Shown here piece by piece: positions 8,532 to 15,005 of a DNA stretch of 44,694 bases (its first letter is position 1; every line of letters starts with the position of its first letter). Made by a program: the position numbers and the translations under genes. Source of the DNA: Candidatus Gastranaerophilales bacterium (GTDB lineage: Bacteria > Cyanobacteriota > Vampirovibrionia > Gastranaerophilales > Gastranaerophilaceae); contig CALVEO010000011.1 of NCBI GenBank assembly GCA_944326615.1, forward strand, positions 1 through 44,694. Reading direction: 5' to 3'. A model generated the notes under the pieces. The model saw nothing but the letters and a program-made list of their open reading frames with translations. It was not told the origin of the DNA and did not search any database.

Positions 8532-9687
8532 ATGAAAATTTTGCAATATATTCGTTAGTTTTTTTGCGTGTTTGCTCATCAACCGCAAAAATTTCATCTA
8601 TTGATGGATTTTGGATTAAATCCTGCTCATCGCACATTTTTTTTGTGATTTCATAAATATTATAAAGCTTTATTTTCCCATCTAAAAATGCAAATACAGC
8701 TTCCTCATTTGCAGCATTCATGCAAACAGTTGCTGTTCCGCCAAGTCTTCCCATTTCATAAGCAAGTTTTACTGTCGGGAATTTGTCATAATCAGGTTTT
8801 TCAAAATCCAGCCTTGCAATTTCAGCAAAACTAAAACTTTTTGATTTTATTCCATCAAATCTTTCTGGATAAGTGATTGCATACTGTATAGGTATATGCA
8901 TGCTAGGAAGCCCCAACTGTGCTATAACACTGCCGTCAACGTATTCTATTGCAGAATGTACGATGCTTTGCGGATGAACAATAACTTCTATATTATCATA
9001 ATCGAAGCCGAATAAATGGTGCGCTTCAATAATTTCTAAACCTTTATTCATCAAAGTTGCACTGTCAACAGTAATTTTTTTACCCATATTCCAGCGCGGA
9101 TGCGCAAGTGCCTGTTCTACTGTCGCATTTTTCATATCATCAATTGATTTATGTAAAAAAGGTCCGCCTGATGCTGTTATAATTAATTTATCAACCTGAT
9201 TTATATTTTTTATGCACTGGTGGATTGCGCAGTGTTCGCTGTCTACAGGAATAATATTAACACCGTATTTTTTTGCTTCGCACATTACGATATCTCCAGC
9301 CATCACAAGTGTTTCTTTGTTTGCCAGAGCAATATCAATACCGTTTTTGATAGCAGTTAATGTCGGCCGTAGTCCTACTTTGCCTGAGCAGGCTACAAGT
9401 ATAATATCATTTTCATTATTAGAGCAAATCTGTTCTAAACCTTCTGAACCTTGAAGGAGTTTTAACCCATCACTCAAACTCTCTCCACAAAGGGGTGAGG
9501 GAGCATTTGAACAAATATATTTGGGCTTAAATTTTTCAGCCTGTTTTTTTAAAAGTTCTATGTTATTACCGCCTGCAAGGGCAATAATTTCAAATTTGTC
9601 TTTTAATTTTTCAATAACTTCCAGCGCTTGACGGCCAATAGAGCCTGTTGAGCCGATAATACTTATTTTTCTCTTCTTCATTTTCAT
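8530..9687 (-). CDS. dxr: 1-deoxy-D-xylulose 5-phosphate reductoisomerase
   Basis: A 385-residue enzyme of the MEP isoprenoid pathway that converts DXP to MEP with NADPH. It has the N-terminal nucleotide motif GSTGSIG at 12-18, LANKETLVMAG, the metal and substrate residues in PVDSEHCAIHQC, SGGPFL, HPRWNMGKKITVDSATLMNKGLE, and the C-terminal four-helix domain (CMNAANEEAV). Length is normal. The stretch encoded around 9466-9502 (SNAPSPLCGESLSDG) is written in a palindromic repeat type seen elsewhere in the window as intergenic DNA. No ribosome site; a TATAAT ends 7 bases before the ATG. Start could instead be Met3. Confidence 0.95.
   Translation of the reverse strand: MKMKKRKISIIGSTGSIGRQALEVIEKLKDKFEIIALAGGNNIELLKKQAEKFKPKYICSNAPSPLCGESLSDGLKLLQGSEGLEQICSNNENDIILVACSGKVGLRPTLTAIKNGIDIALANKETLVMAGDIVMCEAKKYGVNIIPVDSEHCAIHQCIKNINQVDKLIITASGGPFLHKSIDDMKNATVEQALAHPRWNMGKKITVDSATLMNKGLEIIEAHHLFGFDYDNIEVIVHPQSIVHSAIEYVDGSVIAQLGLPSMHIPIQYAITYPERFDGIKSKSFSFAEIARLDFEKPDYDKFPTVKLAYEMGRLGGTATVCMNAANEEAVFAFLDGKIKLYNIYEITKKMCDEQDLIQNPSIDEIFAVDEQTRKKTNEYIAKFS
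9466..9502. repeat. CTCTCC-type palindromic repeat inside dxr
   Basis: On the coding strand this reads CCCTCACCCCTTTGTGGAGA followed by an imperfect inverted arm. It resembles the CCCTCACCC...CTCTCCC...GGGGAGAGGG elements at 41850 and 25999, but here it is translated in frame. Confidence 0.55.
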
Positions 9688-9694
9688 AAATTTT

Positions 9695-9700
9695 ATTATA
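9695..9700 (-). promoter_or_regulatory. -10 box of dxr, leaderless geometry
   Basis: Minus-strand TATAAT ends 7 bases before the dxr ATG, and no ribosome site is present. The -35 region is poor. Confidence 0.4.
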
Positions 9701-9704
9701 ATAT

Positions 9705-9735
9705 AAAAAAGCGGGTGTATGGTTCCCGCTTTTTA
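9705..9735 (-). terminator. Terminator of the catalytic hydrogenase gene
   Basis: AAAAAAGCGGG and CCCGCTTTTT form an 11-bp stem with a 9-base loop, just after the hydrogenase stop on the minus strand. It separates that gene from dxr. Confidence 0.85.
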
Positions 9736-9737
9736 TC

Positions 9738-11210
9738 TTATGCATCCTGTTCTTTAATAGACTTACTTTCACTTACGTATGCACTAACCTGTTTTAATGC
9801 AGGTTTCATTGCATTGACTGTTGAATTTCCGCCTAAGCATCCGCCTGTGCAGGCCATGACTTCAATTAAGTTGCCAAGTTCGCATATTCCATTTTTTGCG
9901 TATTTTTTCAAATCTCTTACGGATTGTTTTGTGAGCCCGTCCACTAAAACTACATGTGCAGGAATTTCTTCCGGAAGCAAAGTCTCAACAGCTTTTGCAA
10001 CACCGCCTGTTACGCAGTAATTTCGTCCTTCTGCTGATGCTTCTGTTTTGAATTTACTTTCCCCGCATTCCGCAACCTGAATACCTAAAGCGATCATCCA
10101 TGCACCGATTTCTTCGTAATTCAAAACATAATCAACGTTAGGGTTATTCAATGCTTCACGTTTTTTCGCAACGCAGGGGCTGAAAAATACGGTTACAGCA
10201 TCAGGATTTTCACGTTTTACTATTTCTGCTGTGTAATACATTGGAGTTTTTGTATCTGAGCGGAAAGGTTTCATTTCAGGAATATGTTTGTCTACGAGTT
10301 CGTTATATCCTGCACAACATGATGTTGTCATAAATTCTTCGCCTTTTTCCAGTCTTTCAACAAATTCATGGGCTTCGTTTTTAGTAGTAACATCTGCTCC
10401 TTGAGCTACTTCATAAACATCTGCAAATCCGAGTTTCATAATTGCATCTTTTAACTGCTGAGGTTTGCATGGAAGCTGTCCAAACATTGCAGGAGCAACC
10501 ATTGCAATTACCTTTTTACCCTGTTTGATATTTTTTAAGACATCTATAATTTGACTTTTTTCATGGACTGCTCCAAACGGGCAGGCAGATGCGCATTTCC
10601 CGCAGGAAATACATTTATCAAAATCAATTCTGGCATGTCCGTTTTCATCTTTTGCTATAGCGCCGACAGGGCAGGCGCTTTCGCATGGAACAATAATTTT
10701 TTGTATAGCCTGATACGGGCAGACCTGAACACACATCCCGCAGTTTTTGCATTTTTCCGGATCAATTACGGATTTGCCGTTCTGAATTGAGATTGCGCCA
10801 AACTTACATGTATTTACACAGGGTCTTGCAACACAGCCCTGACATAAATCTGTTACGTAAATTCTTGAAGGCACACAGCCTTTGCAGGCTGTTGTAAGTA
10901 CAGTAAGCGGGTGTTCTTCCGGACTCTCACGTTCTTCTGCCTTGCCGGCTAAATCTGATAGAAGAATACTATCATCAGTTTCTTCTATTGAAAAGCCGAG
11001 TCCTGCAATTGCTCTGTCTCTTAGAATTGCGCGTTCTTTAAATATACAGCATCTGTAATTTGGTACATCACTGTTTTTAGGACGCATTGCATAAGGAATT
11101 AACCTTGTATTTTCTTCAAAATTATCACTCAAATATGCTTTTATTAATCTTACAAGAATTTCCCTTTTTAAATGAGAAGTTTGTTTAGGAGTGTTACTAT
11201 TCATCGCCAT
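9738..11210 (-). CDS. [FeFe]-hydrogenase, catalytic, group B-like
   Basis: A 490-residue iron-only hydrogenase that interconverts protons and H2. Ferredoxin-like clusters: CxxC pairs at 109-135, CKNCGMCVQVCP at 154-165 and CISCGKCASACP at 200-211. H-cluster motifs: L1 TTSCCAGY (295-302), keeping both cysteines but with Ala in place of the usual Pro; L2 SPCVAKKREA (344-353); L3 VMACTGGCLGG (451-461). The N-terminal extension (about 1-100) without a NuoG-like [2Fe-2S] domain points to monomeric group B rather than bifurcating group A. It is last in the hydrogenase locus, after a hairpin that may split transcription. Start could be Met3 at 11204. The group assignment is from motifs, not a tree. 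Confidence 0.9.
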   Translation of the reverse strand: MAMNSNTPKQTSHLKREILVRLIKAYLSDNFEENTRLIPYAMRPKNSDVPNYRCCIFKERAILRDRAIAGLGFSIEETDDSILLSDLAGKAEERESPEEHPLTVLTTACKGCVPSRIYVTDLCQGCVARPCVNTCKFGAISIQNGKSVIDPEKCKNCGMCVQVCPYQAIQKIIVPCESACPVGAIAKDENGHARIDFDKCISCGKCASACPFGAVHEKSQIIDVLKNIKQGKKVIAMVAPAMFGQLPCKPQQLKDAIMKLGFADVYEVAQGADVTTKNEAHEFVERLEKGEEFMTTSCCAGYNELVDKHIPEMKPFRSDTKTPMYYTAEIVKRENPDAVTVFFSPCVAKKREALNNPNVDYVLNYEEIGAWMIALGIQVAECGESKFKTEASAEGRNYCVTGGVAKAVETLLPEEIPAHVVLVDGLTKQSVRDLKKYAKNGICELGNLIEVMACTGGCLGGNSTVNAMKPALKQVSAYVSESKSIKEQDA

Positions 11211-11271
11211 ATATTTTATACCTCTATACTATTCCATATATTTTTATTATGGCATGAACATGAAATTTTTC

Positions 11272-11303
11272 AAAAAAAATGACTAAATATTAATTAGTCA
11301 TTT
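11272..11303 (-). terminator. A/T-rich terminator or attenuator between hydrogenase genes
   Basis: On the minus strand AAATGACTAA and TTAGTCATTT form a 10-bp stem followed by a T run. It lies downstream of the 87-residue [2Fe-2S] gene and 60 bases before the catalytic hydrogenase, so it may stop or reduce read-through. Confidence 0.6.
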
Positions 11304-11332
11304 AAAATTGGGTTGAATCTTTCAACAATAAT

Positions 11333-11596
11333 TTAATTTTTTGCTAATTTTTCATCAATTGCTTTCAAAACTTTTTCAACAGTAGCTTCTTTGATGACAT
11401 CGTCATTTACTTTTACATAAGGAGCTTTTGAAAATTCCCAGTCAATTGAGCACAGCCCTAAGCAGGGAACACCTGCTACTTCTACTTTATCACCGTATTT
11501 TTTAGGAACAGTTTCTATTAATTCCTGCAAATTTGATGAACCCATTACAAAACAAGTTGTTCCTAAACATACTTTAACACTTACTTTTTCACTCAT
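11333..11596 (-). CDS. Thioredoxin-like [2Fe-2S] ferredoxin (NuoE C-terminal-like)
   Basis: An 87-residue protein with the thioredoxin-like [2Fe-2S] layout: CLGTTC at about residues 9-14 and CLGLC at about 45-49 give the four cluster ligands. Known relatives are the NuoE/HoxE C-terminal domain and small electron carriers beside [FeFe]-hydrogenases. It lies between the SpoIIE phosphatase and the catalytic hydrogenase and probably passes electrons to or from one of the hydrogenases. It is a diverged paralogue of the protein at 14624-14872. An AAAGGG-like ribosome site precedes the ATG. Confidence 0.85.
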   Translation of the reverse strand: MSEKVSVKVCLGTTCFVMGSSNLQELIETVPKKYGDKVEVAGVPCLGLCSIDWEFSKAPYVKVNDDVIKEATVEKVLKAIDEKLAKN

Positions 11597-11670
11597 TTTT
11601 TTTAACCCTTTCTATTAACTTTTGTTATACTTTTTTACATTTCCGCCAGAGGCTTTCTACTTGCCATTTC

Positions 11671-12834
11671 CTACATATACTGTATATTAACCTTTTTGAA
11701 ATATTTATCCTGAAGCACATTTGCCATTTTTTTGATTATGTTTTTTCTTATTTCGATTTCTATTGGCAGAGCAGGATCGTAATGTGCCTGATTAAGTTTT
11801 GCACCCACCATGAATGTAATGCAATCACTATCTAATAAAAATTTTACCAGCTTACCTGCCGCGTTGTCAATATCGGGAGTATTTGCTTCCAAGTATTCAA
11901 GAGTTTTTGTCAGGGTTAAAATTCCTTCAGTTACAAGATCTACTCCTTCCATATAAGAGCAGGCCGGAAGTTTGCCTATACTAATTGTTGTATCCATTGT
12001 TATAGGACGGTTAAGCTCCCTTGAAATGAGATTTGCTGTTGTTCCACCGGCTATTGCTTTTTTCCCTTTGAAATTTGCAAACATTTTGGCATATTCCGAA
12101 TCTTTTTCCTGATGATAAGGCGGCCCTGTGAATACAAGTGCCTGACGGGGCTCTCTGAAATATAGAACGCAAGCGGAAATATCATCTTTTGGCAGTCTGT
12201 CTGTTTCAATATTTCTTGCCTGATTTACTATGTAATGTGAAAGTTCTGTGCTTGAAATATCAGGGCGTTCTTTTAATTTATCCAGAAGAAGTGTAATTAA
12301 TCCTTCACGCCTTAGACCAAGCTTTAACCTCCCTCCGCCAAGGCCTGATTGTGTTACACCGTCAGAACAGCAAATTAGCCTGTCGCCAAGTCTCAGATTG
12401 AGTTTGTATACTTTTAAACATCTGTTTTTAAATGTTTTTGAAGGTATTGATTTGAATTCCGGTTTCATTACTTCATTATCCCTAATCCAGATAAATTCCG
12501 GATTTCCTTCTTCAACAATTTTGGCATCCCCGTCATCATTAACTTCTATTGCGGAAAATGTTGAGTAGCTTATTTTTCTTACCTGACACACAGGAAGTGA
12601 ATTCATAATGATTTCTGCCGCTTTACTTATCGGAATCTGATCGCCTTCGATAAATTTTAAAAGCATTGTTGCAGTCATGCAGGATAATATGTTTGCTTTA
12701 ATCCCGCTGCCCAGACCGTCAGAGAGCACTGCAATAAGTTTTGCTTCATCGGGGTATCTTTTGGATATAAAATAATCCCCGTAAGCATTCTGATTATATT
12801 TTTTCATTTGGCTACAATCAATGTCTATAAACAT
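11671..12834 (-). CDS. SpoIIE/PP2C-type protein phosphatase of the hydrogenase locus
   Basis: A 387-residue protein. Its PP2C/SpoIIE domain (about 1-228) carries the metal-binding acidic motifs SDGLGSG (38-44), CCSDGVTQ (155-162) and KDDISACVL (216-224). These enzymes remove phosphate from Ser/Thr of partner proteins, often anti-sigma-factor antagonists. The C-terminal 155 residues (from LVFTGPPY; contains AIAGGTTANLISREL) form a second domain I do not recognise. It lies between the PAS sensory hydrogenase and an electron carrier, as in hfs-type hydrogenase loci of Thermoanaerobacterium (recalled, not checked). Likely role: output of H2 or redox sensing. No kinase or anti-sigma gene is adjacent. 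Confidence 0.85.
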   Translation of the reverse strand: MFIDIDCSQMKKYNQNAYGDYFISKRYPDEAKLIAVLSDGLGSGIKANILSCMTATMLLKFIEGDQIPISKAAEIIMNSLPVCQVRKISYSTFSAIEVNDDGDAKIVEEGNPEFIWIRDNEVMKPEFKSIPSKTFKNRCLKVYKLNLRLGDRLICCSDGVTQSGLGGGRLKLGLRREGLITLLLDKLKERPDISSTELSHYIVNQARNIETDRLPKDDISACVLYFREPRQALVFTGPPYHQEKDSEYAKMFANFKGKKAIAGGTTANLISRELNRPITMDTTISIGKLPACSYMEGVDLVTEGILTLTKTLEYLEANTPDIDNAAGKLVKFLLDSDCITFMVGAKLNQAHYDPALPIEIEIRKNIIKKMANVLQDKYFKKVNIQYM

Positions 12835-12849
12835 TTTATACCAGTAAAA

Positions 12850-12894
12850 GGTGAAAAGTGAAAATATACACTTAAAACTTCACTTTTTACTCTT
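12850..12894. repeat. GTGAA-type inverted repeat
   Basis: GTGAAAAGTGAA and TTCACTTTTTAC face each other across an A/T loop, between the sensory hydrogenase stop and the phosphatase start. The same GTGAA/TTCAC wording recurs near 28100 and 41890. Confidence 0.5.
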
Positions 12895-14596
12895 CACTCC
12901 TTTCGTCATAATCTTCAGCAATTGAGCTTAGAAGCGTTTCTGTTTCAACCATGTGTTCTCCCAATAGGCAGGCAATTTCCTGAACTATTGAAATATTTTT
13001 TGAGATAACTTCATGTGCTTTTTGCGAAATTTTTTCTCTGTTTGTTTCCGCAGAAGTTACATCTGTAATTACGGCTCCTACAATTTCATTTTCCTCAATT
13101 GTAAATGCAGATATGTCGTAGAGTCTGTTTTTGACATGGTAACGTTCTTTATGAATATCTTTCCCTGTTTTTAGTATTGTTTTAAATATGTCCGCAAAAT
13201 CTACAATTCTATCTATTGCCGCGCCTGCAATGCCATCAGGGCGTGTTTTAAATACGTCATACATGTCACCTGTAAACATTTTCATAAAACTGTCATTTGC
13301 TTCAATGATATTCATATTATTATCTACCATAACAACTGCTGCAGGCATGCATCTAATCATTGCAGCAGCTTTTCTTACAGCAATTTTTCTCATGTAAGAT
13401 ACGCACATTGAAGGTTCTGCATCACCATCCAATAAAGCTTTTGCCAGATCTCTGCATGTTGCATAACCGCATCCGCCGCAGTTAAGTTCATCATCTACAG
13501 TGTGTTTGCCTATTCTTTTAAGTGTTGCCAGAATATCTTCAAGCGGATATTCTTTTGTAACTACTTTGCATGGTTTCATTTCGTAATCAACAACTGTTGA
13601 CGCTTGTTTAGGAATGTAGTCTCTGTTTTTAACTTTTGATAAAACATCAGAAACAATAGAAAGACTAGCTTTTTTTGTTGAAATACATGGCCCTGCGATA
13701 CATCCGCCTTCACAGGCCAAAGCTTCTACAAAAATAGTTTTTTCTATTGCGTTTGGCTTTAAATTATTTAAAGCTTTTTCAAATGCATGCAGGCCGCACA
13801 CATCTATTAATTGTATTTCTTCTTTTACGCCTATTCTTTTTAAAGTTTCATTCATCCCGCCGTCTATCGGGTATAAAGAGCCTTCGAAGGCTGTATAAGG
13901 TACAAATTGATTTTTCTCATCGGAAATAATTCCTGAAATATCAAGAGCTTCATCATGAATCCAGATTTTCAATTCGTCAAAAGTAAGCGCAACATCAATT
14001 AAGTCAGTATAAGAGGCTTCATTCTTTTTGCCGATACATGGGCCTATAAATACTATTGCAATATCATTTCCGTACTTTTCTTTCAGAATTTTTGCATGCG
14101 TCATAGCAGGAGAGCCGATAGGAGTTATGCAGCTTAAAAACTCGGGTCTGTAATGTCTGATATAATCTACAATTACGGGGCATGCGCTTGATATAAAAAG
14201 CCCTTTTGGCGCACAATTTAGAATTTCAGCTGTTTTTACAGAAACCTCCTGAGCACCGAGAGCTGTTTCAGAAACTTCGCTGAAACCGAGTTTTTTCAAT
14301 ATTGAAATCATTTTTTTAGGTGAATAGTCAAAAACGCCATTCCAAGATGGTGCAAGAGAAACGAATACTTGTTTTTTTGCCAGAATTAAATTTTTTGCCA
14401 CAGCAATATCATTGCGGACTCTTTTGGCATTAGAAGGGCAGGCTTTTACACAATTTCCGCAGGCTATGCACTTTTCAGGTATTACTGATGCATGTCCGTT
14501 TTCAATTTTAATAGCTTTTACAGGGCATTCCCTTATACATTTATAGCAGTCATGACATTCGTTAATTAATGTATAGACCGGATAATGACTATCCAT
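12887..14596 (-). CDS. Sensory [FeFe]-hydrogenase with PAS domain (group C / HydS-like)
   Basis: A 569-residue protein. Two [4Fe-4S] sites sit at the N-terminus (CHDCYKCIRECP 14-25, CIACGNCVKACP 43-54). H-cluster motifs: L1 SSACP (136-140), where the usual proton-relay Cys is Ala; L2 IGPCIGKKNEA (184-194); L3 ALACEGGCIAGPC (292-304). Then comes an extra iron-sulfur domain (CGGCGYATC 373-381, with C398), a PAS domain (about 405-515) and a helical tail. This is the layout of regulatory hydrogenases: Cys-to-Ala at the relay is known in HydS proteins and lowers turnover. It probably senses H2 or redox state and signals through PAS to the SpoIIE phosphatase downstream. It starts 27 bases after the upstream [2Fe-2S] gene. 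Confidence 0.9.
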   Translation of the reverse strand: MDSHYPVYTLINECHDCYKCIRECPVKAIKIENGHASVIPEKCIACGNCVKACPSNAKRVRNDIAVAKNLILAKKQVFVSLAPSWNGVFDYSPKKMISILKKLGFSEVSETALGAQEVSVKTAEILNCAPKGLFISSACPVIVDYIRHYRPEFLSCITPIGSPAMTHAKILKEKYGNDIAIVFIGPCIGKKNEASYTDLIDVALTFDELKIWIHDEALDISGIISDEKNQFVPYTAFEGSLYPIDGGMNETLKRIGVKEEIQLIDVCGLHAFEKALNNLKPNAIEKTIFVEALACEGGCIAGPCISTKKASLSIVSDVLSKVKNRDYIPKQASTVVDYEMKPCKVVTKEYPLEDILATLKRIGKHTVDDELNCGGCGYATCRDLAKALLDGDAEPSMCVSYMRKIAVRKAAAMIRCMPAAVVMVDNNMNIIEANDSFMKMFTGDMYDVFKTRPDGIAGAAIDRIVDFADIFKTILKTGKDIHKERYHVKNRLYDISAFTIEENEIVGAVITDVTSAETNREKISQKAHEVISKNISIVQEIACLLGEHMVETETLLSSIAEDYDERSEE

Positions 14597-14623
14597 ATTT
14601 TTTATTCTCCATTTTAAAGATGC

Positions 14624-14872
14624 TTAACTTTTGTTTATTAATTTGGTAAGAATTTCTTCCAGTTTTTTTTCATCTACACTGTTATATTCAACCCCGTTTA
14701 TTACAACATTTGGTCCCATAGCGCATTTGTTTTCACATCTGGCACCTGCAAGATCAATATCTGCTTCCAAATCGTGAGCTTTGATAAATGCCTCAATATA
14801 TGAAAGATTTTGTTGATTCCCGCGGGCAAAGCAGGAACTTCCCATACAAACGGTAATTTTTATTTTTGCCAT
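14624..14872 (-). CDS. Thioredoxin-like [2Fe-2S] ferredoxin, first gene of hydrogenase operon
   Basis: An 82-residue protein (MAKIKITVCMGSSCFARGNQ...). CMGSSC (residues 9-14) and the distal CENKC pair (about 46-50) form a NuoE-like [2Fe-2S] site in a thioredoxin fold. The ATG at 14872 follows GAGGAAG; a TTG four codons earlier is less likely because it overlaps that site. It opens the operon whose promoter lies at 14899-14925 and is followed 27 bases later by the sensory hydrogenase, its likely electron partner. Confidence 0.85.
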   Translation of the reverse strand: MAKIKITVCMGSSCFARGNQQNLSYIEAFIKAHDLEADIDLAGARCENKCAMGPNVVINGVEYNSVDEKKLEEILTKLINKS

Positions 14873-14898
14873 AAACTTCCTCAAATTCTTATAATTAT

Positions 14899-14925
14899 AT
14901 TATACCATATTCAATATTATATCAA
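14899..14925 (-). promoter_or_regulatory. Promoter of the hydrogenase operon
   Basis: Minus strand: TTGATA (14925-14920), a 15-base spacer, then TGG followed by TATAAT (14904-14899), an extended -10. The leader would be about 20 bases and includes GAGGAAG before the ATG at 14872. Confidence 0.6.
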
Positions 14926-14943
14926 GAGCTTTTTATTATCGAC

Positions 14944-14971
14944 TTGAAAAATAAAAAAAATACTTTATAAT
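14944..14971 (+). promoter_or_regulatory. Promoter of the long-leader prepilin gene
   Basis: TTGAAA (14944-14949), a 16-base A-rich spacer, TATAAT (14966-14971). Transcription would start near 14978, upstream of AAAGGAG and the ATG at 15006. It is back to back with the hydrogenase promoter. Confidence 0.65.
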
Positions 14972-15005
14972 AATTATGTTGTTTAATTTTAGAAAGGAGA
15001 CTTAT

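Noticed and set aside
9466-9502. A disruptive insertion in dxr
   Set aside because: The frame is kept, all catalytic motifs are present and the total length is normal, so the gene is called intact.
12887-14596. The PAS hydrogenase as the main H2-producing enzyme
   Set aside because: The relay Cys is Ala, and the domain order with PAS and the phosphatase neighbour fits a sensor. A separate catalytic enzyme is encoded downstream.
9738-14884. A bifurcating trimeric hydrogenase (HydABC)
   Set aside because: There is no NuoF-like flavoprotein and no NuoG-like N-terminal domain. The small [2Fe-2S] proteins are only NuoE C-terminal-like.
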